64,000 nt of DNA, from positions 124,001 through 188,000 of the forward strand of contig NZ_RCZB01000006.1 in NCBI RefSeq assembly GCF_006438785.1. Direction: 5' to 3'. The DNA comes from Rhodanobacter glycinis. Lineage in GTDB: Bacteria > Pseudomonadota > Gammaproteobacteria > Xanthomonadales > Rhodanobacteraceae. How positions within the stretch are numbered: the first letter of the stretch is position 1; each line of letters begins with the position of its first letter. This document shows, in pieces, positions 36,461 to 43,755 of this stretch. The position numbers and the translations under genes were made by a program. The notes under the pieces were generated by a model. That model was not told where the DNA came from, searched no databases, and saw nothing but the letters and a program-made list of their open reading frames with translations.

Positions 36461-37029
36461 AACCAATTGATCCCGCTGCGTTGCGCCGCAGCCGCATGTT
36501 TCTGCTTCTGATCGCGCTGGTGTTCGCCGCGCCGATGATCGTCGCCGGCCTGCTCAGCTGGAGCGGCTGGCAGCCGGGCGTCAAGGGGAACGGTCAGCCG
36601 ATCCAGCCGCAGCGCAATTTTGTCGACGAGAAACTGCCGGTGCAACTGACCGATGGCCAGCCCTATGCGTGGCGCGACAGCGAGCCGCGGCTGACTTTGG
36701 TGGTGTTGGCTGGCCCGGACTGCGCCGCGCACTGTTTCGAGGTGCTGACCGGGCTGGCGAAGGCGCGCGTCATGCTCAATCGCAACCAGTCGCGGCTGCG
36801 TCTGCTCTACCTTGGTGCGCCGCCGGCGGATGCGACTCGCCGCGCCGCCATGCAGGCCTACTGGTCGCTGGGCAGCGATGTCGACGGCAAGCTGGCCGAA
36901 TACCGGCCGACCACGCCGGATAGCGTCAGCGCGCTCCTGGTGGAATCCAACGGTACCGCGCTGTCGTTCTATCCGGCCGGTTTCGATGGTCCCGGCCTGC
37001 TGCGCGACATGCAGAAGGTGATCAAGTGA
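36457..37029 (+). CDS. membrane-anchored thioredoxin-like protein of the oxidase assembly operon
   Basis: A 190-residue protein with one N-terminal helix (MFLLLIALVFAAPMIVAGLL) and a periplasmic domain resembling a SCO/thioredoxin fold (RLTLVVLAGPDCAAHCFEVLTGL). The CxxxC-like pair in PDCAAHC keeps two cysteines, as in Sco1 copper chaperones, though the rest is divergent. Conserved between SURF1 and CtaA in Xanthomonadales by my recollection. A role in delivering or reducing copper for CuA or CuB is inferred from position and cysteines only. It overlaps SURF1 by four bases. Confidence 0.65.
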   Translation: MKPIDPAALRRSRMFLLLIALVFAAPMIVAGLLSWSGWQPGVKGNGQPIQPQRNFVDEKLPVQLTDGQPYAWRDSEPRLTLVVLAGPDCAAHCFEVLTGLAKARVMLNRNQSRLRLLYLGAPPADATRRAAMQAYWSLGSDVDGKLAEYRPTTPDSVSALLVESNGTALSFYPAGFDGPGLLRDMQKVIK

Positions 37030-38204
37030 TGTCACTGCGTATCGTGAAAGTCCTGCGCGGATTGTCCGTGCTTGCCGCGGTATTCGCGTTCGGGCTGGTG
37101 ATGTTCGGCGCGTTCGTGCGGCTGTCCAATGCCGGCCTGTCCTGTCCGGACTGGCCGACCTGCTACGGCCAGGCAACCTGGCCGCAGCATGCGCAGGCGG
37201 TGGCACACGCCGATGCGGCGTTTCCGGACCGCCCGTACGAGGCGCACAAGGCCTGGCGTGAGCAGGTGCACCGCTTCCTTGCCGGCACCCTCGGGGTGAT
37301 GGTGCTACTGCTGGCGGTGCTTGCAAGCTGGCGCCGGCGCAGCGCGCTACTGGCGGTGCTCGTCGGTGCCGCGTTCGCGGCCATCGGGGTGGGCTTGTAC
37401 ATGCTTGGCGAACACTTGTGGTCGTCGCTGCTGGCGGGCTGCGCGATCGCGCTGCCACTGTTTGCGGCGGCCCGGCTGCAACGACCCAGCGCATGGAGGA
37501 TCAGCGTGCTGGCGCTGGCGGTGATCATCTTCCAGGCGATGCTCGGCATGTGGACAGTGACGCTGCTGCTGAAGCCGATCGTGGTGATGGGTCACCTGCT
37601 CGGTGGCATGACCACGTTCGCGCTGCTGGCTTACGCCGCGCTGCGTTTTGCTGGCGTGGCGGCGCTGGATGACGACACGGCCGGGTTGCGTCGCTGGGTG
37701 GTGATCGGCATCGCGCTGCTGTTCTGCCAGATTGCCCTGGGCGGCTGGACCTCGGCCAACTACGCAGCGCTCGCCTGCGGCTACGGTCCCGGCTCGTTCC
37801 CGCAGTGCCTCGGTCAATGGGCGCCGCCGACGGACTTCCACCAGGGTTTCGTGCTGTGGCGCGGGATCGGCGTCAACTACGAAGGCGGCGTGCTCGACAT
37901 GGCCGCGCGCAGCGCGATCCAGCTGGTGCACCGGCTCGGCGCGCTGGTGGTGTTCTGCTATCTCGGCTGGCTGTCGATCAAACTGGTGCAGCGCGGCCTG
38001 CGTCTGTGCGGCATCGCGATTGCGCTGGCGCTGGTGAGCCAGGTGCTGCTCGGCATCAGCAATGTGTATTTGGGGCTGCCACTGGCCGTGGCCACCGCGC
38101 ACAATGGCGTCGCGGCGTTGCTGCTGTTCACCTTGCTGGCCACGCTGGCGAGTACGCAACGCCGGCATGACGAATCGATGTTCCTGTCGTTGGGGCGACA
38201 CTGA
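37029..38204 (+). CDS. ctaA: heme A synthase CtaA/COX15
   Basis: A 391-residue, eight-helix membrane enzyme that oxidises heme O to heme A. The N-terminal RLSNAGLSCPDWPTCYGQ carries the conserved Cys pair, and heme-ligand histidines lie in EQVHRFLAGTLG, GHLLGGMTTF, ATAHNGVAAL and IQLVHRLGALV. A GTG three bases earlier overlaps the previous stop and is an alternative start. It is co-transcribed with SURF1 and ctaB. Confidence 0.95.
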   Translation: MSLRIVKVLRGLSVLAAVFAFGLVMFGAFVRLSNAGLSCPDWPTCYGQATWPQHAQAVAHADAAFPDRPYEAHKAWREQVHRFLAGTLGVMVLLLAVLASWRRRSALLAVLVGAAFAAIGVGLYMLGEHLWSSLLAGCAIALPLFAAARLQRPSAWRISVLALAVIIFQAMLGMWTVTLLLKPIVVMGHLLGGMTTFALLAYAALRFAGVAALDDDTAGLRRWVVIGIALLFCQIALGGWTSANYAALACGYGPGSFPQCLGQWAPPTDFHQGFVLWRGIGVNYEGGVLDMAARSAIQLVHRLGALVVFCYLGWLSIKLVQRGLRLCGIAIALALVSQVLLGISNVYLGLPLAVATAHNGVAALLLFTLLATLASTQRRHDESMFLSLGRH

Positions 38205-38206
38205 AA

Positions 38207-39109
38207 ATGAGCGTTTTTCGCGAGTATCTGCAACTGACCAAGCCGCGCATCGTCGCCTTGCTGGTGTTCTGCGCGGTCATCGGCATGTTCCTCGCCGTGC
38301 CCGGGATGCCGTCGTGGCGTGCGCTGGTGTTTGGCACGCTGGGGATCTGGCTGGCGTCCTCCTCGGCAGCGGCATTCAACCAGCTGATCGACCAGCGCAT
38401 CGACAAGGTGATGGTGCGTACGGCACATCGACCGTTGGCTACCGGGCATCTCAATGCGCGCCAGGTATTCGTGTTTGCCATGGGGCTTGGTATTGCCTCG
38501 ATGCTGGTGCTGATACTGCTGGTCAACACGCTGACCGCGGTGCTGACGTTTGCCGGCTTGATCGGCTACGCGGTGATCTACACCGCGTTCCTCAAGCGCG
38601 CCACCCCGCAGAACATCGTGATCGGTGGTCTCGCCGGCGCGATCCCGCCGGTGCTGGGCTGGACTGCAGTGACCGGGGCATTGCATCCGTATGCGCTGCA
38701 GCTGTGCCTGATCATCTTCGTGTGGACGCCACCGCATTTCTGGGCGCTGGCGATTTTCCGTCGCGATGATTATTCGCGGGCGCAGGTGCCGATGCTGCCG
38801 GTCACCCACGGCGTCGTCTTCACGCGTTGGCACATCCTGTTCTACACCGTGCTGCTGGTGCTGGTGACCCTGTTACCCGCACTGACCGGCATGAGCGGCC
38901 TGATCTATCTGGGCGGCGCTGCGGTGCTGGGTATGGCGTTCCTGTGTTACGCAGTGCGCCTGCTGAATCCGCCTGACGAGTTGTACGCGATGAAGGTGTT
39001 CAACTATTCCATCGTCTACCTGATGGCGCTGTTCGCGTTCCTGCTGGCCGATCATTGGCTGGCCGAACCGATCGTGCGGCAGGGTTTGGTGCTGCAGCAG
39101 GTCATCTGA
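38207..39109 (+). CDS. ctaB: protoheme IX farnesyltransferase (heme O synthase)
   Basis: A 300-residue UbiA-type prenyltransferase that adds a farnesyl group to protoheme to make heme O, the substrate of CtaA. The prenyl-diphosphate Mg site is N58-QLI-D62-QRI-D66 followed by RTAHRPLATG; the second motif is RRDDYSRAQVPMLP. About nine membrane helices. It starts two bases after the ctaA stop and ends the operon. Confidence 0.96.
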   Translation: MSVFREYLQLTKPRIVALLVFCAVIGMFLAVPGMPSWRALVFGTLGIWLASSSAAAFNQLIDQRIDKVMVRTAHRPLATGHLNARQVFVFAMGLGIASMLVLILLVNTLTAVLTFAGLIGYAVIYTAFLKRATPQNIVIGGLAGAIPPVLGWTAVTGALHPYALQLCLIIFVWTPPHFWALAIFRRDDYSRAQVPMLPVTHGVVFTRWHILFYTVLLVLVTLLPALTGMSGLIYLGGAAVLGMAFLCYAVRLLNPPDELYAMKVFNYSIVYLMALFAFLLADHWLAEPIVRQGLVLQQVI

Positions 39110-39158
39110 CGTGCCTCACGCCATCCACACCGACGTGAGGAAAACAACAACTTGCTCA

Positions 39159-39187
39159 TTGACACTTGCGCAGCGCAGCACGACAAT
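39159..39187 (+). promoter_or_regulatory. promoter of the mgtA leader
   Basis: Consensus TTGACA (39159-39164), a 17-base spacer and GACAAT (39182-39187, 4/6). Transcription would start near 39194, about 620 bases before the ATPase start codon. A GC hairpin GCGCGCC-CTCC-GGCGCGC (39190-39207) overlaps the expected 5' end. Confidence 0.6.
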
Positions 39188-39248
39188 GCGCGCGCCCTCC
39201 GGCGCGCTGCGTCGGTCGGTTCCCAGTCCTGACAAAACAAGGCATATG

Positions 39249-39415
39249 GACGTTTACCCTAGTCGCAACGTCGACATCCGCTCGCTTCGGGTGCCGGCGC
39301 CGCATAACAAATTGAACACCTGCGGCGACCGCCTGCGGTCGGCTGGTGCTTTCCACTAGGGAAAGCCTGGCCCATCCCTGACGACGCCGTTGGCGTCGTT
39401 ACGAGGAGATGGGCC
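39249..39415 (+). ncRNA. structured leader RNA upstream of mgtA, riboswitch-like
   Basis: Three mutually related pairings are visible. Long-range: TTTACCCTAGT (39253-39263) with ACTAGGGAAA (39355-39364), ten pairs with one bulged A, enclosing about 90 bases. Competing local stems: GACGTT/AACGTC (39249-39254/39267-39272) and GCTTTCC/GGAAAGC (39348-39354/39360-39366), each sharing bases with the long-range helix. Expression-platform-like hairpin: GGCCCATC (39369-39376) with GATGGGCC (39408-39415), holding an inner ACGACGCC/GGCGTCGT stem and the GAGGAG ribosome binding site of the small ORF at 39417. It does not match the M-box, yybP-ykoY or enterobacterial mgtA leader as I remember them. Ligand unknown; Mg2+ is the natural guess from the downstream gene. 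Confidence 0.6.
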
Positions 39416-39416
39416 G

Positions 39417-39662
39417 ATGAAGCTCCTTCGCGATTTTTTCCGCCTGTGTGTTGCAGGCCTTCGTACCGTAACCGGTCGCGGCGCCGCCGCGTCGCACGGA
39501 TTCAGCGTGACTGTGCCGGCACCGCTGTCCCATCCGGCTGGCGATGGCGCTGTGGTGGTCGATCTGATGCGTGTCGTCGCACGGCCGCTGGCGTCGCGGC
39601 GCGAGCCTGCGTCGTTTCTGAAGGCACCGCGTCATCGGCGCCTCGGCGCAGGACGCGGATGA
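39417..39662 (+). CDS. upstream ORF in the mgtA leader
   Basis: An 81-codon frame starting MKLLRDFFRLCVAGLRTVTG, with a strong GAGGAG ribosome binding site held inside the leader hairpin. The product is basic, with many Pro and Arg codons in its second half (ARPLASRREP, KAPRHRRLGAGRG), and resembles no family I know. Proline-rich leader peptides (MgtL, MgtP) control mgtA and mgtCBR in Salmonella; the same logic is possible here. The coding nature is uncertain: it could be a fortuitous frame in leader RNA. Confidence 0.45.
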   Translation: MKLLRDFFRLCVAGLRTVTGRGAAASHGFSVTVPAPLSHPAGDGAVVVDLMRVVARPLASRREPASFLKAPRHRRLGAGRG

Positions 39663-39813
39663 TCGCCGTCGTCCACCGCAAGGGCTGGCCTCCCCCAGTT
39701 TCAACGGGGTGATTTGGTGTGGGCCGCGCGCGCGGCCACGGATCGTAGCGTGACGGCGGGCTGAGTCCGGCGGCGCTTCGCGACATCGGCATTCCGACCT
39801 ACGGCAACGAATC
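39663..39813 (+). promoter_or_regulatory. untranslated segment between the leader ORF and mgtA
   Basis: These 151 bases include CCCC-AGTTTCAAC-GGGG and a perfect 16-base palindrome GGCCGCGCGCGCGGCC (39722-39737). Such a stem could pause or attenuate transcription, but no T-run follows it. The Shine-Dalgarno before the mgtA ATG is weak. Confidence 0.4.
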
Positions 39814-42471
39814 ATGAGCAGGATTTCCAACCCATCCGCCACCAGGATGGCGGGCAAGGGCGCACCCAGACCATCGGCCGCAGTCGCGGCAGAGCAGGCG
39901 TTTTGTGACGCCGAAGCATTGCTGCAGAAGCTGGGCACCACGCTGGCGGGTCTCGACGCGGAGCAGATCGGTGCGCGACTGCATCGCGATGGCCTCAACG
40001 AGGTGGCGCACGAGAAGCCGCCGCACTGGTCGCTGCAATTGCTGCGCGCGTTCAAGAACCCGTTCATCGTGGTGCTGCTGGTGCTGGCTGGCGTGCAGCT
40101 GTTCACCGACGGCAACGATCTGACCGGACCGATCATCATTGCGGTGATGGTCGGCATCAGTGTGGTGCTGAGTTTCACCCAGGAATACCGTTCCTCGCGC
40201 GCCGCCGAAAAGCTGAAGGCCATGGTGCGCAACACGGCCACGGTGACGCGGCGCGCCTCCGACGGCCACAGCGAGCAGATCGAGGTGCCGGTGGTCGAGC
40301 TGGTCACTGGCGACATCGTGCACCTCGCCGCCGGCGACATGGTGCCGGCCGATCTGCGCCTGCTGGGAGCGAAGGATCTGTTCATCAGCCAGGCGATCCT
40401 CACCGGCGAATCTTTGCCGGTGGAGAAGTCTGCGCCCGTGCCCACGCGTGCACGTGTCGACGGCGGCAGCGACAGCAATCCGCTGGATCTGATCAGCGTC
40501 TGCTACATGGGCACCAACGTGGTCAGCGGCACCGCCAGTGCCGTGGTGGTGGCGACCGGCGCGCGCAGCCATCTCGGCTCGCTGGCGCACAGCATGAGCG
40601 GGCAGCGCGTGCAGACCAGCTTCGATCGCGGCGTGAGCAGTGTGAGCTGGCTGCTGCTGCGTTTCATGGCGGTGATGGTGCCGGTGGTGTTCCTGATCAA
40701 CGGGCTGGACAAGCACAACTGGACCGAGGCGTTCCTGTTCGCGCTGTCGATCGCGGTCGGGCTGACTCCGGAGATGCTGCCGCTGATCGTCACCGCGAAC
40801 CTGGCCAAGGGTGCGCTGGCGATGTCCAGGCGCAAGGTCGTGGTGAAGCGGCTCAACGCGATCCAGAACTTCGGCGCCATGGATGTGCTGTGCACCGACA
40901 AGACCGGCACGCTGACGCTGGACAAGATCGTGCTCGAACGGCACCTCGATCTCGACGGCGAGGAATCGGACGAGGCACTCGAATACGGCTATCTCAACAG
41001 CCGTTTCCAGACCGGCCTGAAAAATCTGATGGACAAGGCGGTGCTGGAACATCGCGATCTGGAAGCGGCGGCGATGAGCTACCGGGTGGTGGACGAGATT
41101 CCCTTCGACTTTCAGCGCCGGCGCATGTCGGTGGTGGTGACCAGCGGCAACGGCGAACACTTGCTGATCTGCAAGGGTGCGGTCGAGGAAATGCTGTCGA
41201 TCTGCGCGTACGCGAGAACCGGCGACGTCACCGAGCCGATGACCGACGCGCGCCGCCAGGAGATCAAGGCGATGACGCACCGGCTTAACGAAGACGGCCT
41301 GCGCGTGCTGGTGGTTGCGGTGCGGCGGCAGCCGGCGCATCAGCGCGCCTACGGCGTAGCCGATGAGAGCGAGCTCATCGCGGTCGGTTGCCTGGCGTTC
41401 CTCGACCCGCCGAAGGATTCCGCGGCCACTGCGATCCGCGCGCTGCACAGTCATGGCGTCGAGGTGAAGGTGATCACCGGCGACAACGAGGCGGTGACGC
41501 GCAAGATCTGTCGCGAAGTCGGCCTGGATGTCACCCACTCCGTGCAGGGCAAGGATATCGAGGCGCTGGATGACCCCGCGCTGGATGCACTGGTGGCGCG
41601 CGTCACCGTGTTCGCCAAGATGTCGCCGCTGCAGAAGGCGCGGGTGGTGCGCGCGCTGCAACGGCTGGGCCATACCGTGGGTTTCCTCGGCGACGGCATC
41701 AACGACGCGCCGGCACTGCACGATGCCGATGTCGGCATCTCGGTGGACACCGCCACCGACATCGCCAAGGAGTCCGCGGACATCATCCTGCTGGAAAAAA
41801 ACCTGATGGTGCTGGAGGAAGGCGTGATCGAGGGGCGGATCACCTTCGGCAACATCATGAAGTACATCAAGATGACCGCCAGCTCGAACTTCGGCAACGT
41901 GTTCAGCGTGCTGGTGGCCAGCGCGTTCCTGCCGTTCCTGCCGATGCTGCCGCTGCAGATCCTGGTGCAGAACCTGCTGTATGACATCTCGCAGCTGTCG
42001 ATCCCGTTCGATCGCATGGACGAGGAATACCTGAGCAAGCCGCGCAAGTGGGACGCCGGCGACATCGGCCGCTTCATGGCGTGGATCGGCCCGGTCAGCT
42101 CGATCTTCGACCTCACCACGTTCTGGCTGATGTGGCACTACTTCGGTGCCAACTCGCCGGCGCATCAGTCGCTGTTCCAGTCCGGCTGGTTCATCGAGGG
42201 TCTGCTGTCGCAGACGCTGGTGGTGCACATGATCCGCACTCGCCGCATCCCGTTCCTGCAGAGTGTGGCGGCCGCGCCGGTGCTCGGTCTCACCCTCGCG
42301 ATCATCGTGATCGGCATGCTGATTCCGTTCAGCGCGCTGGGCGCGAAGATCGGCATGGTGCCGCTGCCGCCCGTGTACTTCGCATGGCTGGCGCTGACCC
42401 TGGTGAGCTATTGCGTACTGACCCAGCTGATGAAGGTGATCTACATCCGCCGTTACGGGCGCTGGCTGTAG
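39814..42471 (+). CDS. mgtA: magnesium-translocating P-type ATPase (MgtA/MgtB type)
   Basis: An 885-residue P3B-type ATPase that imports Mg2+ using ATP. The TGES loop is LTGESLPVEK (actuator domain), the phosphorylated Asp is D362 in CTDKTGTLT, the hinge is GDGINDAPAL (626 onward) and the C-terminal six helices end in MKVIYIRRYGRWL. The helix-4 signature TPEMLPLIVTANLAKGA is typical of MgtA/MgtB. Expression is probably controlled by the long structured leader. Its stop overlaps the convergent truncated transporter by 19 bases. An ATG 33 bases downstream is an alternative start. Confidence 0.95.
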   Translation: MSRISNPSATRMAGKGAPRPSAAVAAEQAFCDAEALLQKLGTTLAGLDAEQIGARLHRDGLNEVAHEKPPHWSLQLLRAFKNPFIVVLLVLAGVQLFTDGNDLTGPIIIAVMVGISVVLSFTQEYRSSRAAEKLKAMVRNTATVTRRASDGHSEQIEVPVVELVTGDIVHLAAGDMVPADLRLLGAKDLFISQAILTGESLPVEKSAPVPTRARVDGGSDSNPLDLISVCYMGTNVVSGTASAVVVATGARSHLGSLAHSMSGQRVQTSFDRGVSSVSWLLLRFMAVMVPVVFLINGLDKHNWTEAFLFALSIAVGLTPEMLPLIVTANLAKGALAMSRRKVVVKRLNAIQNFGAMDVLCTDKTGTLTLDKIVLERHLDLDGEESDEALEYGYLNSRFQTGLKNLMDKAVLEHRDLEAAAMSYRVVDEIPFDFQRRRMSVVVTSGNGEHLLICKGAVEEMLSICAYARTGDVTEPMTDARRQEIKAMTHRLNEDGLRVLVVAVRRQPAHQRAYGVADESELIAVGCLAFLDPPKDSAATAIRALHSHGVEVKVITGDNEAVTRKICREVGLDVTHSVQGKDIEALDDPALDALVARVTVFAKMSPLQKARVVRALQRLGHTVGFLGDGINDAPALHDADVGISVDTATDIAKESADIILLEKNLMVLEEGVIEGRITFGNIMKYIKMTASSNFGNVFSVLVASAFLPFLPMLPLQILVQNLLYDISQLSIPFDRMDEEYLSKPRKWDAGDIGRFMAWIGPVSSIFDLTTFWLMWHYFGANSPAHQSLFQSGWFIEGLLSQTLVVHMIRTRRIPFLQSVAAAPVLGLTLAIIVIGMLIPFSALGAKIGMVPLPPVYFAWLALTLVSYCVLTQLMKVIYIRRYGRWL

Positions 42472-43055
42472 CGTCGATCGGCTTCGCGATCGTCCTGCGT
42501 GGCCGGTGCCGAACCTCGCGCGGCATAGTGCCGCGCCACTACCGCGCGCACCATCAACTGCAGCTGGTGGAAGATCATCAGCGGCAGCACCAGCGCGCCG
42601 AGGCCGCCGAGCTGGCCGGCGAACAGGATCTTCGCCATCGGGATGCCGCTGGCCATGCTCTTCTTGGAACCGCAGAACACGATGGTGACTTCATCCTCGC
42701 GCAAAAAGCCAAGCCGGCGCGCGGCCCAGGTCAATGTGAGCATCACCAGCGCCAGCAGCAACGCGCACGCGGCCAGCGTGGACAGCAGCGCGGAGATCGG
42801 GGTATCACGCCACAATCCTCCGACTACCGCGGCACTGAACGCGGTGTACACCACCAGCAGGATCGTGCCCTGGTCGGTGAGGCCGAGCAGCGGCAGCCTG
42901 GCGCCGTGCAGAAAAAACAGCGGCGCGATCGCGCCGTCTGTCGCGCCATCGTATATCCGCGCCGTCTGTCCCCGGCACGGCAGCAGCGAGGCCAGCAGCA
43001 CAGTGCCAAGCAAAATGAGGGTGAAGTTGTCGGGGCGAAGACGACGCAACGACAT
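42453..43055 (-). pseudogene. internally deleted YfeH/SBF-like transporter
   Basis: A 200-residue frame, start MSLRRLRPDNFTLILLGT, homologous to the bile acid:sodium symporter-like YfeH family (about 330 residues, ten helices). The N-terminal block GAIAPLFFLHGARL is followed directly by LTDQGTILLVVYTAFSAAVV, which in full-length members lies about 130 residues later; helices 2 to 6, including the PSTVQSSIAFTSMA-type motif, are gone. The rest (EDEVTIVFCGSKKSMASGIPMA, LPLMIFHQLQLMV) is intact and in frame. The junction is near 42880-42905. Most likely a non-functional deletion product, 8 bases downstream of the dedA gene. Confidence 0.75.
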
Positions 43056-43063
43056 GCGGCGAC

Positions 43064-43684
43064 TCAATCCAGCCCGCAACGCACGCGACGGCGATGCCGC
43101 CACCACAGCACCAGCCCGATCAGCACCACGATGCCGACCAGCACCCACAGGCTGCTCTGGCCGCGATGCATCCACTTCACCAGCCACTCGTGGTTGTCGG
43201 CGCCGAAGAAACCCAGGTACACCCAGAACGGCACGCTGATCAGTGCGGCCAGCGTGTCGATCAGCAGGAAGCGCAGGAACGACACCCGATGGGTGGTGCC
43301 GGCGGTGAGGTAGACGGTGGTGCGCATGCCGGGCAGGAAACGCGCGAAGAACAGCATACGATTGCCGTAGCGGTCGAACTTCTCCTGCACCGTGGCGTAG
43401 CGTGCCGGCGTCAGCACGCGCGCCACGAAGCGCCATTGCAGGATGCGTGCGCCGTAATGATGGCCCAGCATGAAGATGGCCGCGTCGCCCAACAGCACGC
43501 CGAACATGGCCAGCGCGAACATCGCGTGCACGTTCGCGTAGCCGAGCCCGGCGATCACGCCGCCGGCAACCAGGGTGATGTCCTCCGGCAACGGCAGGCC
43601 GGCGCCACAGATCATCAACGCGATGAACACCGCGACATAGCCGTTCTCGGCGAAGATCCTGATCAGTTGCTGCAGCAGGTCCAT
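43064..43684 (-). CDS. DedA-family membrane protein
   Basis: A 206-residue DedA protein with about five hydrophobic segments. Conserved blocks are FIALMICGAGLPLPEDITLVAGG (the E/D pair essential in the family), LGDAAIFMLGHHYGARIL and FDRYGNRMLFFARFLPGMRTTVYLTAG (the F-x-R-F-x-P-x2-R motif). DedA proteins act as proton-driven flippases for undecaprenyl phosphate or phospholipids. It follows dnaG by 71 bases on the same strand. Confidence 0.92.
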   Translation of the reverse strand: MDLLQQLIRIFAENGYVAVFIALMICGAGLPLPEDITLVAGGVIAGLGYANVHAMFALAMFGVLLGDAAIFMLGHHYGARILQWRFVARVLTPARYATVQEKFDRYGNRMLFFARFLPGMRTTVYLTAGTTHRVSFLRFLLIDTLAALISVPFWVYLGFFGADNHEWLVKWMHRGQSSLWVLVGIVVLIGLVLWWRHRRRVRCGLD

Positions 43685-43755
43685 CTATACCCCGGCCTTT
43701 TGTGCGCAGTTCCATGTGCTGTCCGACGCAGGGACCATCGTGGCGATGCGCACCA

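Noticed and set aside
39249..39415. Assignment of the mgtA leader to M-box or yybP-ykoY riboswitch
   Set aside because: The conserved loop sequences I associate with those classes are not present.
39799..42228. 809-codon leftward open frame antisense to mgtA
   Set aside because: It mirrors mgtA, is rich in His/Arg/Gln as expected from the antisense of a high-GC gene, and has no recognisable domain.
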